This document shows, piece by piece, positions 1 through 8,904 of a stretch of 64,000 bases of DNA. The translations under genes were made by a program, and so were the position numbers. Position 1 is the stretch's first letter; each line of letters starts with the position of its first letter. Under the pieces are notes generated by a model. That model was not told where the DNA came from and did not search any database. It worked only from the letters and a program-made list of their open reading frames with translations. Source of the stretch: Streptomyces sp. NBC_01669 (GTDB lineage: Bacteria > Actinomycetota > Actinomycetes > Streptomycetales > Streptomycetaceae); assembly GCF_026339735.1 (NCBI RefSeq), contig NZ_JAPEQG010000001.1:5704001-5768000 (forward strand), read 5' to 3'.

Positions 1-1
1 C

Positions 2-196
2 TCGCACACGGCGACCGAGGCGTACCCCTCGCGCACCGACATCACGTACGCCAATGAGCCCGGCGCCCACTACGTCCTCGTCTCCACCGCCGACACCGAC
101 GACGCGGGCCCCTTCCAGTTCCGCTCGTACCGCATCGTCGACGGCGTGATCACCGAGGAGGACGTCGAGGTCGTCGAGGCGTACGAACCCGCCTGA
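2..196 (+). CDS. mec: JAMM/MPN metallopeptidase Mec, C-terminal part
   Basis: Only the last 64 residues are present; the 5' part lies before the window. The first visible residues read SHTATEAYPSRTD, which is the second half of a JAMM zinc motif (HxH-x7-S-x2-D) with its first His just outside. In the mec-cysO-cysM cluster of mycobacteria this family is the zinc peptidase that releases cysteine from the sulfur carrier CysO, and related enzymes also trim carrier C-termini. The downstream leader, cysO and cysM genes support that role. The call rests on motif plus neighbourhood. Confidence 0.85.
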   Translation, partial: SHTATEAYPSRTDITYANEPGAHYVLVSTADTDDAGPFQFRSYRIVDGVITEEDVEVVEAYEPA

Positions 197-276
197 CCTC
201 GAGCAGGCCGGGGCGAAACCCCGTCCCCGGCCCGCCGTGATTCCCCGCCCCACCCCGACCGTCCACCAGACGAACG

Positions 277-340
277 CTCACCATCCACCAGGTGAGATCA
301 CATGCCGGAATCCGGACCGGGAATCGATACGATGAGCCCA
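277..340 (+). promoter_or_regulatory. Promoter and dyad before the cysO leader peptide
   Basis: A perfect 6-bp inverted repeat, CTCACC (277-282) and GGTGAG (291-296), is separated by 8 bases. A TACGAT -10 element sits at 328-333, placing the transcription start at about 340, the A of an ATG. The dyad lies roughly where a regulator would overlap the -35 region. The sequence shows the dyad and the -10; an operator role is inference. Confidence 0.45.
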
Positions 341-465
341 TGGTTCCCCAAGACGTGAGCGACAAGACGCCGGGCATGCTGCTCGTCGCGCGCCTGCACG
401 TCGACCTGTGCAGGCTCTCCAGCGCGATCTGTACGAGCTGCCTGCCCGCCGGCCGCAACGCCTGA
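340..465 (+). CDS. Cysteine-containing putative leader peptide (cis-regulatory)
   Basis: A 41-codon ORF whose core, LHVDLCRLSSAICTSC, matches the conserved actinobacterial leader-peptide pattern RxHxDLCRxSSAxC. These peptides precede sulfur and cysteine genes and are thought to act as translation or attenuation sensors. The first ATG at 340 fits a leaderless transcript from the TACGAT element; GTG 355 and ATG 376 are alternative starts that keep the conserved core. Three Cys codons (two flanking the SSAI segment) could report Cys-tRNA supply. The peptide ends 100 nt before cysO. Family recognition is from memory of the pattern. Confidence 0.7.
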   Translation: MVPQDVSDKTPGMLLVARLHVDLCRLSSAICTSCLPAGRNA

Positions 466-565
466 GCCGGGCCGCGGCCCCGAGCGCCGTCCACACGCCC
501 CACCCCTGCGCGGGGGCAGAGCCGCGCGCCCCGCCACCACTCCGCTTTCGACAGGAGCCCACGCC

Positions 566-844
566 ATGGCCATCGAGGTCCGCATCCCGACCATCCTCCG
601 CACCTACACCGACGGCGCCAAGGCCGTCGAGGGCAACGGAGAGACCCTCGCCGACCTCTTCACGGACCTCGACAGCCGCCACAACGGCATCCGTGAGCGC
701 ATCGTCGACGGCGACCAGCTCCGTCGCTTCGTGAACGTCTACCTCAACGACGAGGACGTCCGCTTCCTCGACGGAATCTCCACCAAGCTCAGCGACGGCG
801 ACAGCGTCACCATCCTCCCGGCCGTCGCCGGCGGCATGAACTGA
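566..844 (+). CDS. cysO: Sulfur carrier protein CysO (MoaD/ThiS family)
   Basis: 92 residues with the ubiquitin-like MoaD/ThiS fold pattern: an N-terminal strand, the VNVYLNDEDVRFLDG segment, and the ending SVTILPAVAGG-MN. The GG is the thiocarboxylate site, but two residues (Met-Asn) follow it, so the protein must be trimmed before activation. In M. tuberculosis CysO carries sulfide to CysM, and Mec removes the finished cysteine. A ribosome site (CAGGAG) lies about 8 nt before the ATG. Its stop overlaps the cysM start (TGATG), showing translational coupling. Confidence 0.9.
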   Translation: MAIEVRIPTILRTYTDGAKAVEGNGETLADLFTDLDSRHNGIRERIVDGDQLRRFVNVYLNDEDVRFLDGISTKLSDGDSVTILPAVAGGMN

Positions 845-1794
845 TGCGGTACGACAGCCCGCTCGCCGCGGTGGGCAACACCCCGCTCGTCCGCCTGCCG
901 CGGCTGTCACCGTCGGACGACGTCCGCATCTGGGCCAAGCTGGAGGACCGCAACCCCACCGGCTCGATCAAGGACCGCCCCGCGCTCCACATGGTCGAAC
1001 AGGCGGAGAAGGACGGCCGGTTGACCCCCGGCTGCACCATCCTGGAGCCCACCAGCGGCAACACCGGCATCTCGCTGGCCATGGCGGCCAAGCTCAAGGG
1101 CTACCGCATCGTCTGCGTCATGCCGGAGAACACCTCGCAGGAACGGCGCGACCTGCTCGCCATGTGGGGCGCCGAGATCATCTCCTCCCCGGCGGCCGGT
1201 GGCTCCAACACGGCCGTCCGCGTCGCCAAGGAACTGGCCGCCGAGCACCCCGACTGGGTGATGCTCTACCAGTACGGCAACCCGGACAACGCGGGCGCCC
1301 ACTACGCCACCACCGGTCCCGAGATCTTCGCCGACCTGCCCTCCATCACCCACTTCGTGGCGGGCCTCGGCACCACGGGCACGCTCATGGGTGTGGGCCG
1401 CTACCTGCGCGAACAGAAGCCCGACATCAAGATCGTCGCCGCCGAGCCGCGCTACGACGACCTCGTCTACGGGCTCCGCAACCTCGACGAGGGCTTCGTC
1501 CCCGAGCTCTACGACGCCTCGGTCCTCACCACCCGCTTCTCCGTCGGCTCCGCCGACGCCGTCACCCGCACCCGCGAACTCCTCCAGCAGGAGGGCATCT
1601 TCGCGGGCGTCTCCACCGGCGCCGCACTCCACGCGGCGATCGGCGTCGGAACCAAGGCGGTCAAGGCGGGGGAGACGGCCGACATCGTCTTCGTCGTCGC
1701 CGACGGCGGCTGGAAGTACCTGTCGACGGGCGTCTACACGGCCCCCACGACGCAAGCGGCCATCGAAACGCTGCACGGCCAGCTCTGGGCGTAA
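844..1794 (+). CDS. cysM: CysO-dependent cysteine synthase CysM
   Basis: 316 residues of a fold-type II PLP enzyme. The Schiff-base lysine is K43 in NPTGSIKDRP, and the phosphate/substrate loop TSGNTG is at 70-75. A GLGTTGT cofactor-phosphate loop follows in the second half. Length and motifs fit CysM (about 320 residues) rather than a longer cystathionine synthase. Adjacency to cysO and mec favours the O-phosphoserine/thiocarboxylate route over plain O-acetylserine sulfhydrylation, as shown for the mycobacterial enzyme. It overlaps cysO by 1 nt. Confidence 0.92.
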   Translation: MRYDSPLAAVGNTPLVRLPRLSPSDDVRIWAKLEDRNPTGSIKDRPALHMVEQAEKDGRLTPGCTILEPTSGNTGISLAMAAKLKGYRIVCVMPENTSQERRDLLAMWGAEIISSPAAGGSNTAVRVAKELAAEHPDWVMLYQYGNPDNAGAHYATTGPEIFADLPSITHFVAGLGTTGTLMGVGRYLREQKPDIKIVAAEPRYDDLVYGLRNLDEGFVPELYDASVLTTRFSVGSADAVTRTRELLQQEGIFAGVSTGAALHAAIGVGTKAVKAGETADIVFVVADGGWKYLSTGVYTAPTTQAAIETLHGQLWA

Positions 1795-1818
1795 CACCCA
1801 GTCGCTGAGTGCCGTCCC

Positions 1819-1876
1819 GTCCTCGGCCGCCGGACCCGCTGGAATTCCAGCCCGTCCGGCGGCCGAGGACTTTTTT
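1819..1876 (+). terminator. Strong intrinsic terminator after cysM
   Basis: A perfect 17-bp stem (1819-1835 with 1854-1870) is followed by six T residues at 1871-1876. The loop itself contains a 14-bp perfect palindrome (GCTGGAATTCCAGC, 1838-1851). It lies between convergent genes and can stop transcription from both sides. Confidence 0.9.
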
Positions 1877-1882
1877 CGACCG

Positions 1883-2362
1883 TCACCCGATCCCGCGCAC
1901 CCGCTCCCACACCGCCGGGTCCACCGTCCCCACCCGCCGCCGGAACCCCCGCACCGCCACATCCCGCAGCTCGTCCGTCTCCAGGAAACTCGCCCGCCCC
2001 TGCGCATCCCCCACCGAACCCGGCGGCAGCGCGATCACCCCGGGCCGCTCCTCGTGATGCTTGCTGGTGATCTTCGCGACGAGCGCCGCACCGCCCCGCA
2101 CCGAGACCACCAGACAGGGCCGGTCCTTCGCCCCGGGCCCGTCCTCGTACGGAACCTCCGCCCACCAGATCTCACCCGGCCGCGGCGCCCGCTCCGGCCG
2201 CCCCCGCGGCCCTTCCCGCCTGCCCGGCGGACGCGTCTGCCGCGCAGAACGCCCACCAGGGCGCTGACGCCCCCGCCCGAGCCGCCCCCGCCCGTCGGCG
2301 ATCGCGGCAATGAGAGCGAGCAGTACGACCACGGCCAGAGCCGGCCACCAGGACATGTCCAT
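1883..2362 (-). CDS. Membrane-anchored PemK/MazF-family protein
   Basis: 159 residues. The N-terminus MDMSWWPALAVVVLLALIAA is a single membrane helix, followed by an Arg/Gly/Pro-rich basic linker and a PemK/MazF domain (PGEIWWAEVPYEDG...KDRPCLVVSV). MazF-type proteins are usually ribosome-independent mRNA interferases, but this one carries a membrane anchor and no antitoxin gene lies next to it, so it may be a housekeeping derivative. ATG 2362 is preferred because TACCGT lies 6 nt upstream, which fits a leaderless start; ATG 2356 is possible. It converges on cysM. Confidence 0.75.
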   Translation of the reverse strand: MDMSWWPALAVVVLLALIAAIADGRGRLGRGRQRPGGRSARQTRPPGRREGPRGRPERAPRPGEIWWAEVPYEDGPGAKDRPCLVVSVRGGAALVAKITSKHHEERPGVIALPPGSVGDAQGRASFLETDELRDVAVRGFRRRVGTVDPAVWERVRGIG

Positions 2363-2545
2363 GCCCCGACGGTACCGGCGTCCCCGCCGGCCCGCTCTCC
2401 GCACCCGCTTCCATCGAACCGGTGACAGAGCAGGTGAGTTCGCCCACAACGGCAGGCCCCAGAGGAGCGACCAGGTGTTTCGCGCCTTACGCTCAACAAA
2501 TCGCACGAACCCTCCCCGCTCCCACGTCTCGGAGGTTCACGCTCC

Positions 2546-3298
2546 ATGAAGCTCACCGTCGTCGGCTGCTCCGGCTCGTTCCCGTCCACGGGTTCGGCAT
2601 GTTCGAGCTACCTCGTAGAGGCCGACGGCTTCAGGCTGCTCCTCGACATGGGCAACGGCGCCCTCGGTGAGCTGCAGCGCCATGTCGGTCTCTATGACCT
2701 CGACGCCATCTTCCTCAGCCATCTCCATGCCGATCACTGCATCGACATGTGCGCGTACTTCGTCGTCCGCTACTACCGGCACGACGGCGGCCGCCCCGCG
2801 TCCATCCCGGTCTACGGCCCCGACGGCACCGAGCAGCGACTGACCACCGCCCACGCCGACACCCCGTCCGACCGGTCCATGAGCGAGGTCTTCGACTTCC
2901 ACACGCTGAAGCCCGGCTCGTTCGACATCGGCCCCTTCTCGGTCCGCACGGAGAAAGTCTGCCACCCCGTCGACGCCTTCGGTATCCGCATCGAGCACGG
3001 CGGCCGCACCCTGGCGTACTCCGGCGACACCGGTGCCTGCGAGGCGCTGGACGAACTTGCGGAGGGCGCCGACCTGTTCCTCTGCGAAGCATCGTTCGTC
3101 TACGGCAAGGAGGACATTCCAGACCTCCACCTCAACGGCCGCGAAGCAGGCGAGATCGCCGCACGCGCGAAGGTGGGACGGCTCGTCCTCACCCACATCC
3201 CGCCGTGGACGGACGCGGACCGGAACCTGGCCGACGCCCGCACGATCTACCGCGGACCGGCGGAGCTGGCAGTTCCGGGCGCGGTCTACGAGATCTAA
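2546..3298 (+). CDS. MBL-fold metallohydrolase
   Basis: 250 residues of the metallo-beta-lactamase fold close to the RNase Z/YhfI-like branch. The metal motif HLHADH is at 59-64, a later His lies in KVCHPVDAFG, an Asp in SGDTG, and the final His in LVLTHIPPW. A GGAGG ribosome site lies 10 nt upstream of ATG. The substrate cannot be read from sequence; relatives act on phosphodiesters or cyclic nucleotides. It is a single gene ending in a convergent terminator. Confidence 0.85.
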   Translation: MKLTVVGCSGSFPSTGSACSSYLVEADGFRLLLDMGNGALGELQRHVGLYDLDAIFLSHLHADHCIDMCAYFVVRYYRHDGGRPASIPVYGPDGTEQRLTTAHADTPSDRSMSEVFDFHTLKPGSFDIGPFSVRTEKVCHPVDAFGIRIEHGGRTLAYSGDTGACEALDELAEGADLFLCEASFVYGKEDIPDLHLNGREAGEIAARAKVGRLVLTHIPPWTDADRNLADARTIYRGPAELAVPGAVYEI

Positions 3299-3314
3299 AA
3301 CCTCAGGTACGCAC

Positions 3315-3358
3315 GACGGAGCCCCCACCTTCCGCCCAGGGAAGGTGGGGGCTCCGTC
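3315..3358. terminator. Convergent terminator between the MBL gene and nagE2
   Basis: A perfect 19-bp stem (3315-3333 with 3340-3358) with a 6-base loop (3334-3339). There is no U-run, as is common for streptomycete terminators. It serves both converging genes. Confidence 0.8.
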
Positions 3359-3381
3359 GCACGCACGGGCAGGGCGAGGAC

Positions 3382-4647
<1,266 letters not shown>

Positions 4648-4727
4648 CAACTTCCTCCATGGGACAAGGCGCCGCCGGGAACAGGGATCTCTTTGGGGGC
4701 GACGACTCTAGAAACGTGACGGGCGCC

Positions 4728-4761
4728 ACGTGGTCTGGACCACTCAGTGGTGTAGACCAGT
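4728..4761. promoter_or_regulatory. Two tandem DasR (dre) operators before nagE2
   Basis: CGTGGTCTGGACCACT at 4729-4744 and AGTGGTGTAGACCAGT at 4746-4761 each match the dre core TGGTCTAGACCA with a single mismatch. Their centres are 17 bp apart. The second is identical over 16 bases to the site before nagE1. DasR control of nagE2 is established in S. coelicolor. Confidence 0.9.
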
Positions 4762-4844
4762 TTTAGCACGGTGTGGGTTGTATAAGGAACCTGCAAATGT
4801 CGACTACTTCGCAGTAGCTCATCGATACAGTCGGTGACATGACG

Positions 4845-4876
4845 AAGGCCCCCGGACCATGAGGTCCGAGGGCCTT
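4845..4876 (-). terminator. Terminator after nagE1
   Basis: A 14-bp stem with one mismatch (4845-4858 with 4863-4876) and a 4-base loop, 32 nt beyond the nagE1 stop on the minus strand. There is no U-run. Confidence 0.7.
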
Positions 4877-4907
4877 TGCCGACCGGGCGCGGAGCCCGGC
4901 CGGACAG

Positions 4908-6218
4908 CTATTTGACGAGGTCCTTTTCGATCTCCGCCTCCAGTTCGTCGGGCTCGCGCCCGGGGGTCTGGAGGTTGAATCCGGTGATGGCCAGACGGAA
5001 GATCACGTAATACACCACTGCGAAGCAGAGACCGATCGGAATGATCAGCCACGGCTTCGTCGCCAGACTCCAGTTGATGACGTAGTCGATCAGGCCCGCC
5101 GAGAAGCTGAAGCCGTCCTTCACGCCGAGCCCCCAGCTCACCGCCATCGACACACCCGTGAGCACCGCGTGGATCACATACAGAAGCGGGGCGACGAAGA
5201 GGAACGAGTACTCGATCGGCTCGGTGATACCCGTCACGAACGACGTCAGACCGACCGAGAGCATCATGCCGCCGACCGCCTTCCGGCGATGCGGTTTGGC
5301 GCAGTGGTAGATCGCCAGCGCCGCGGCCGGGAGCGCGAACATCATGATCGGGAAGAAGCCCGTGGTGAACTGCCCTGCCGTCGGGTCGCCCGCCAGGAAC
5401 CGGTTGATGTCGCCGTGCACGACCGTCCCGTCCGGTTTGGTGAAGTCGCCGAACTGGAACCAGACGAACGTGTTCAGGAACTGGTGCAGGCCGACGACCA
5501 GCAGCGCGCGGTTGGCGATGCCGAAGATGCCGGAGCCCAGCCAGTTCAGATCGGCCAGCCACTTGGAGAAGCTGGTCAGACCGTCCCCGATCGGCTGCCA
5601 CAGCCAGGCGCACAGGGCCGCGAAGAGCAGCCCGACGAACGCCATGATGATCGGCACGAGCCGGCGGCCGTTGAAGAAGCCCAGCCAGTCGACCAGCTTG
5701 ACCCGGTGGTACCGCTGCCAGAACCACGCGGACAACAGGCCCATCACGATGCCCCCGAAGACCCCGGGGTTCTGGTACTCGGCGGCCGTCACCTTCGCGT
5801 TGCCGGTGACACAGGTGCCGAACCAGGTGCCGCCCGAGGTGAAGGTGGAACCCGGTGCGCAGTCCACCGGGAAGGCGTGCAGCACCGCGTAGTAGACGAG
5901 GAAGCCGGTCACCGCCGCGAGCGCCGTCGAACCGTCCGACTTCTTCGCCATGCCGATCGCGACCCCGACGCAGAACAGCAACGGCAGTCCGAGACCGGAG
6001 TCGAGGAGCGCACCACCGGCAGCGGCGAAGACCTTCGCGACGTTGTTCCAGCCGAGACCCTCGTCGCCGAACACGTCCGGCTGGCCGAGCCGGTTGAGAA
6101 TGCCGGCCGCCGGCAGCACCGCGATCGGGAGCTGGAGGCTGCGGCCCATCTTCTGGAGGCCCTGGAAGAAGCCGTGCCACCACATTTTCCGTGGCGCTGT
6201 GGCGCTGCTTGAGCTCAT
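4908..6218 (-). CDS. nagE1: PTS permease EIIC, nagE2 paralogue
   Basis: 436 residues, closely similar to the neighbouring nagE2 (KKSDGSTALAAVTGFL, GITEPIEYSF, near-identical C-terminal end). It has an extra periplasmic-type insert with Cys-containing sequence around CAPGST...FGTCVTG. ATG 6218 is preferred over the ATG two codons earlier because GGAGG then sits 6 nt upstream. A dre operator lies 43 nt before the start and is shared with divergent nagF. Tandem duplication with nagE2 is evident. In S. coelicolor nagE2 is the main GlcNAc transporter, and the role of nagE1 is less clear. Confidence 0.88.
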   Translation of the reverse strand: MSSSSATAPRKMWWHGFFQGLQKMGRSLQLPIAVLPAAGILNRLGQPDVFGDEGLGWNNVAKVFAAAGGALLDSGLGLPLLFCVGVAIGMAKKSDGSTALAAVTGFLVYYAVLHAFPVDCAPGSTFTSGGTWFGTCVTGNAKVTAAEYQNPGVFGGIVMGLLSAWFWQRYHRVKLVDWLGFFNGRRLVPIIMAFVGLLFAALCAWLWQPIGDGLTSFSKWLADLNWLGSGIFGIANRALLVVGLHQFLNTFVWFQFGDFTKPDGTVVHGDINRFLAGDPTAGQFTTGFFPIMMFALPAAALAIYHCAKPHRRKAVGGMMLSVGLTSFVTGITEPIEYSFLFVAPLLYVIHAVLTGVSMAVSWGLGVKDGFSFSAGLIDYVINWSLATKPWLIIPIGLCFAVVYYVIFRLAITGFNLQTPGREPDELEAEIEKDLVK

Positions 6219-6260
6219 CGGCATCCTCCCGGAGCAGGCCGCGTTTGGCGGTCGCCGCAA

Positions 6261-6276
6261 AGTGGTGTAGACCAGT
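6261..6276. promoter_or_regulatory. DasR (dre) operator between nagE1 and nagF
   Basis: AGTGGTGTAGACCAGT, identical to the second operator before nagE2. It lies in the divergent nagE1/nagF intergenic region and so can control both genes. Confidence 0.88.
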
Positions 6277-6439
6277 TGCGGTACGGTGCGTAACCCACCC
6301 GGAGGACAGGGCACCGGTGATCGTCATCATTGGTGATGATCAGGTTGCTCGCTCGCGAAGTTGGGCCAACCGTGCGTTACCGTGACGAAACGGACCCATG
6401 GTGGGCCGGCACCGGACGTGAAGAACCAGGGAGAACCAC

Positions 6440-6673
6440 ATGGCCAGCAAGGCTGAGAAGATCGTCGCCGGGCTCGGCGGGATCGACAACATCGAAGAGA
6501 TCGAAGGCTGCATCACCCGCCTCCGCACCGAGGTCATCGACCCGAGCAAGGTTGACGAAGCCGCGCTCAAGGCCGCCGGGGCCCACGGCGTCGTCAAGAT
6601 GGGTACCGCGATCCAGGTCGTCATCGGCACCGACGCCGACCCCATCGCCGCCGACATCGAAGACATGATGTGA
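6440..6673 (+). CDS. nagF: PTS EIIB component NagF
   Basis: 77 residues comprising a single EIIB domain. The phosphorylated cysteine is C24 in EIEGCITRLR, a hallmark of glucose-type EIIB. NagF receives phosphate from EIIA and passes it to GlcNAc as it enters through NagE. CAGGGAGAACCAC precedes the ATG. It is divergent from nagE1 with a dre site between them. Confidence 0.93.
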   Translation: MASKAEKIVAGLGGIDNIEEIEGCITRLRTEVIDPSKVDEAALKAAGAHGVVKMGTAIQVVIGTDADPIAADIEDMM

Positions 6674-6709
6674 CGACCACTCGCTGAGCCGGCCCGGCTC
6701 CGCACCCCA

Positions 6710-6739
6710 CAGGCCCCGATCCCATCGGAACGGGGCCTG
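6710..6739 (+). terminator. Hairpin terminator after nagF
   Basis: A 9-bp stem CAGGCCCCG (6710-6718) with CGGGGCCTG (6731-6739), plus an inner CGAT/ATCG pairing. There is no U-run. Confidence 0.65.
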
Positions 6740-6831
6740 CAGCACACGCCCACCACCCCCCGTTGCACCCCCGCCCCGGCCCCCGGTACACCCCGACCGG
6801 CGTCCACGGCCCAGCGGATAGGCTCGACGCC

Positions 6832-7569
6832 ATGTCTCGTATCGACGGCCGCACCCCCGAAGAGCTCCGCCCCATCACTATCGAACGCGGATGGAGCAAG
6901 CACGCCGAAGGCTCAGTCCTCATCTCCTTCGGCGACACCAAGGTCTTCTGCACCGCCTCCTTCACCGAGGGCGTCCCGCGCTGGCGCAAGGGCAGCGGCG
7001 AAGGCTGGGTCACCGCCGAATACTCCATGCTGCCCCGCTCCACCAACACCCGCGGCGACCGCGAAGCCGTACGCGGCAAGATCGGCGGCCGCACCCACGA
7101 GATCAGCCGCCTCATCGGCCGGTCCCTGCGCGCGGTGATCGACTACAAGGCGCTCGGCGAGAACACCGTCGTCCTCGACTGCGACGTCCTCCAAGCCGAC
7201 GGCGGCACCCGAACCGCCGCCATCACCGGTGCGTACGTCGCCCTCGCCGACGCCATCACCTGGGCCCAGGGCAAGAAGCTCATCAAGCACGGCCGCAAGC
7301 CGCTGATCGGCACCGTCTCCGCCGTCAGCGTCGGCATCGTCGACGGCACGCCGCTCCTCGACCTCTGCTACGAGGAAGACGTCCGCGCCGAGACAGACAT
7401 GAACGTCGTCTGCACCGGCGACGGCCGCTTCGTCGAGGTCCAGGGCACCGCCGAGGCCGAGCCCTTCGACCGCAAGGAACTGAACGCGCTCCTCGACCTC
7501 GCCACCAGCGGCTGCGTCGACCTCAACGCCATCCAGCAGGCGGCCCTCGCCCGCACGCTCGGCGAGTAA
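6832..7569 (+). CDS. rph: Ribonuclease PH
   Basis: 245 residues covering the full RNase PH family: RPITIERGWSKHAEGSVLISFGDTKVFCTAS at the start, the RGDREAVRGKIGGRTHEISRLIGRSLRAV basic tract for tRNA/phosphate binding, and DCDVLQADGGTRTAAITGA. It trims tRNA 3' ends phosphorolytically. ATG 6832 is chosen because TAGGCT lies 7 nt upstream, indicating a leaderless mRNA; an in-frame upstream extension lacks a ribosome site. rdgB lies about 530 nt downstream, a common pairing. Confidence 0.95.
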   Translation: MSRIDGRTPEELRPITIERGWSKHAEGSVLISFGDTKVFCTASFTEGVPRWRKGSGEGWVTAEYSMLPRSTNTRGDREAVRGKIGGRTHEISRLIGRSLRAVIDYKALGENTVVLDCDVLQADGGTRTAAITGAYVALADAITWAQGKKLIKHGRKPLIGTVSAVSVGIVDGTPLLDLCYEEDVRAETDMNVVCTGDGRFVEVQGTAEAEPFDRKELNALLDLATSGCVDLNAIQQAALARTLGE

Positions 7570-7600
7570 AGAAGCAACCAAGTACGCACCACAGAGCGTC

Positions 7601-7648
7601 GATACGGGTACGGACGCACGGGTCGAACCGTGCGTCCGTCCGCGTATC
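7601..7648 (+). terminator. Long hairpin after rph
   Basis: A perfect 12-bp stem (7610-7621 with 7628-7639) with a 6-base loop, extended by an outer GATACG/CGTATC pairing (7601-7606 with 7643-7648) across a 3x3 internal loop. It probably terminates rph. Confidence 0.6.
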
Positions 7649-7671
7649 CGCACCCGGGGAGGAACCGCACC

Positions 7672-8064
7672 ATGGCCAAGGCCACCCGCCACCGCCGCAT
7701 CACCGTCGCGCTGACCCTGACCGCTCTCACCCTCACCGCCGCGGCCGGCTGCGGCGCCGTCGACAAGGCCCTCGACTGCGTCCGTACCGCCGACGCCATA
7801 GCCACGAGCGTCGACAACCTCCAACAGGCCGTCTCCAACGCCTCGAACGATCCCACCCAGGCATCCGAGGCCCTCGACGAGATAGACAAGGAACTCGGCA
7901 ACCTCGGCGACAAGACGGACAACGCCGACCTCTCCAAGGCCGTCGACGACCTCCAGGCCGGTGTCAAGAACGTCCGCGACGCCATCGACAAGGGCGACGC
8001 CACCCCGGACATCACCCCGGTCACCGACGCCGCCAAGGAGATCGGCAACGTCTGCACCTCATAG
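7672..8064 (+). CDS. Small secreted protein, probable lipoprotein
   Basis: 130 residues. It has a basic N-terminus, a hydrophobic stretch ending LTAAAGCG, and an acceptable though not ideal lipobox Cys, followed by an acidic helical domain rich in LDEIDKELGNLGDKTDN-type sequence. A GGGGAGGA ribosome site supports ATG 7672. It sits between rph and rdgB in the same direction. I do not recognise a family beyond a Streptomyces secreted protein; the helical pattern suggests a small extracytoplasmic bundle. Confidence 0.7.
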   Translation: MAKATRHRRITVALTLTALTLTAAAGCGAVDKALDCVRTADAIATSVDNLQQAVSNASNDPTQASEALDEIDKELGNLGDKTDNADLSKAVDDLQAGVKNVRDAIDKGDATPDITPVTDAAKEIGNVCTS

Positions 8065-8098
8065 CGGACCCCGCCCGGCACCCCGCGATAATCGGCAC

Positions 8099-8701
8099 AT
8101 GACCCGCCTGATCCTCGCCACCCGCAACGCCGGGAAAATCACCGAACTCCACGCGATCCTCGCCGACGCAGGGCTCACCCACGAACTCGTCGGCGCGGAC
8201 GCCTACCCCGAGATCCCCGACGTCAAGGAGACCGGCGTCACCTTCGCCGAGAACGCCCTCCTCAAGGCGCACGCCCTGGCCCAGGCCACCGGCCACCCCG
8301 CGATCGCCGACGACTCCGGCCTCTGCGTCGACGTACTCGGCGGCGCCCCCGGCATCTTCTCGGCCCGCTGGGCCGGCACCCACGGAAACGACCGCGCCAA
8401 CCTGGACCTGCTGCTGGCCCAGCTCTCCGACATCGACGACGCCCACCGCGCCGCCCACTTCGCCTGCGCGGCAGCCCTCGCCCTCCCGGACGGCACGGAA
8501 CGCGTGGTCGAGGGCCGCCTCCTGGGCACCCTCCGTCACACCCCGGCCGGCACGAACGGCTTCGGCTACGACCCGATCCTGCAGCCGGAGGGCATGACCC
8601 GGACCTGCGCGGAGCTGACCCCGGCGGAGAAGAATGCGATCAGCCACCGGGGGAAGGCGTTCCGGGCGCTGGTGCCGGTGGTGCGGGAGCTGGTGGGGTG
8701 A
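8099..8701 (+). CDS. rdgB: XTP/dITP pyrophosphatase RdgB (Ham1)
   Basis: 200 residues matching the Ham1/RdgB family throughout: LATRNAGKITEL nucleotide loop, the metal-site motif DDSGLCVDVLGGAPG, SARWAG, and GFGYDPI near the C-terminus. It hydrolyses non-canonical purine triphosphates (dITP, XTP) to protect DNA. ATG 8099 follows a GATAAT -10 with 6 nt between, implying a leaderless transcript. Confidence 0.95.
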   Translation: MTRLILATRNAGKITELHAILADAGLTHELVGADAYPEIPDVKETGVTFAENALLKAHALAQATGHPAIADDSGLCVDVLGGAPGIFSARWAGTHGNDRANLDLLLAQLSDIDDAHRAAHFACAAALALPDGTERVVEGRLLGTLRHTPAGTNGFGYDPILQPEGMTRTCAELTPAEKNAISHRGKAFRALVPVVRELVG

Positions 8702-8717
8702 CGCCGGCAATACGGTG

Positions 8718-8753
8718 AAGGCCCGGCTCGCAGGGATTGCGAGCCGGGCCTTT
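8718..8753 (+). terminator. Terminator after rdgB
   Basis: A perfect 14-bp stem (8718-8731 with 8739-8752), a 7-base loop and a TTT tail. It lies 17 nt after the rdgB stop and just beyond the 3' end of the opposing tRNA, so it may act in both directions. Confidence 0.85.
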
Positions 8754-8761
8754 GTACAGAG

Positions 8762-8845
8762 TGCGCGAGGAGGGACTCGAACCCTCACGCCGCTAGGGCA
8801 CTGGTACCTAAAACCAGCCTGTCTCACCAATTCCAGCACTCGCGC
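8762..8845 (-). tRNA. tRNA-Leu, anticodon UAG
   Basis: An 84-nt class II tRNA on the minus strand. Acceptor arms GCGCGAG and CTCGCGC pair 7/7, with discriminator A at 8762. The anticodon loop TTTAGGT sits in a CTGGT/ACCAG stem, giving UAG (reads CUN leucine codons). A long variable arm (GCCCTAGCGGC region) and the T-loop GGTTCGAGTCC are present. CCA is not encoded. Confidence 0.95.
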
Positions 8846-8904
8846 GCTCCGCCATCCTACAAGGGCAATCGGACGGTCGGGGGTTTGTGCAGCAGCGGAG
8901 GCCG

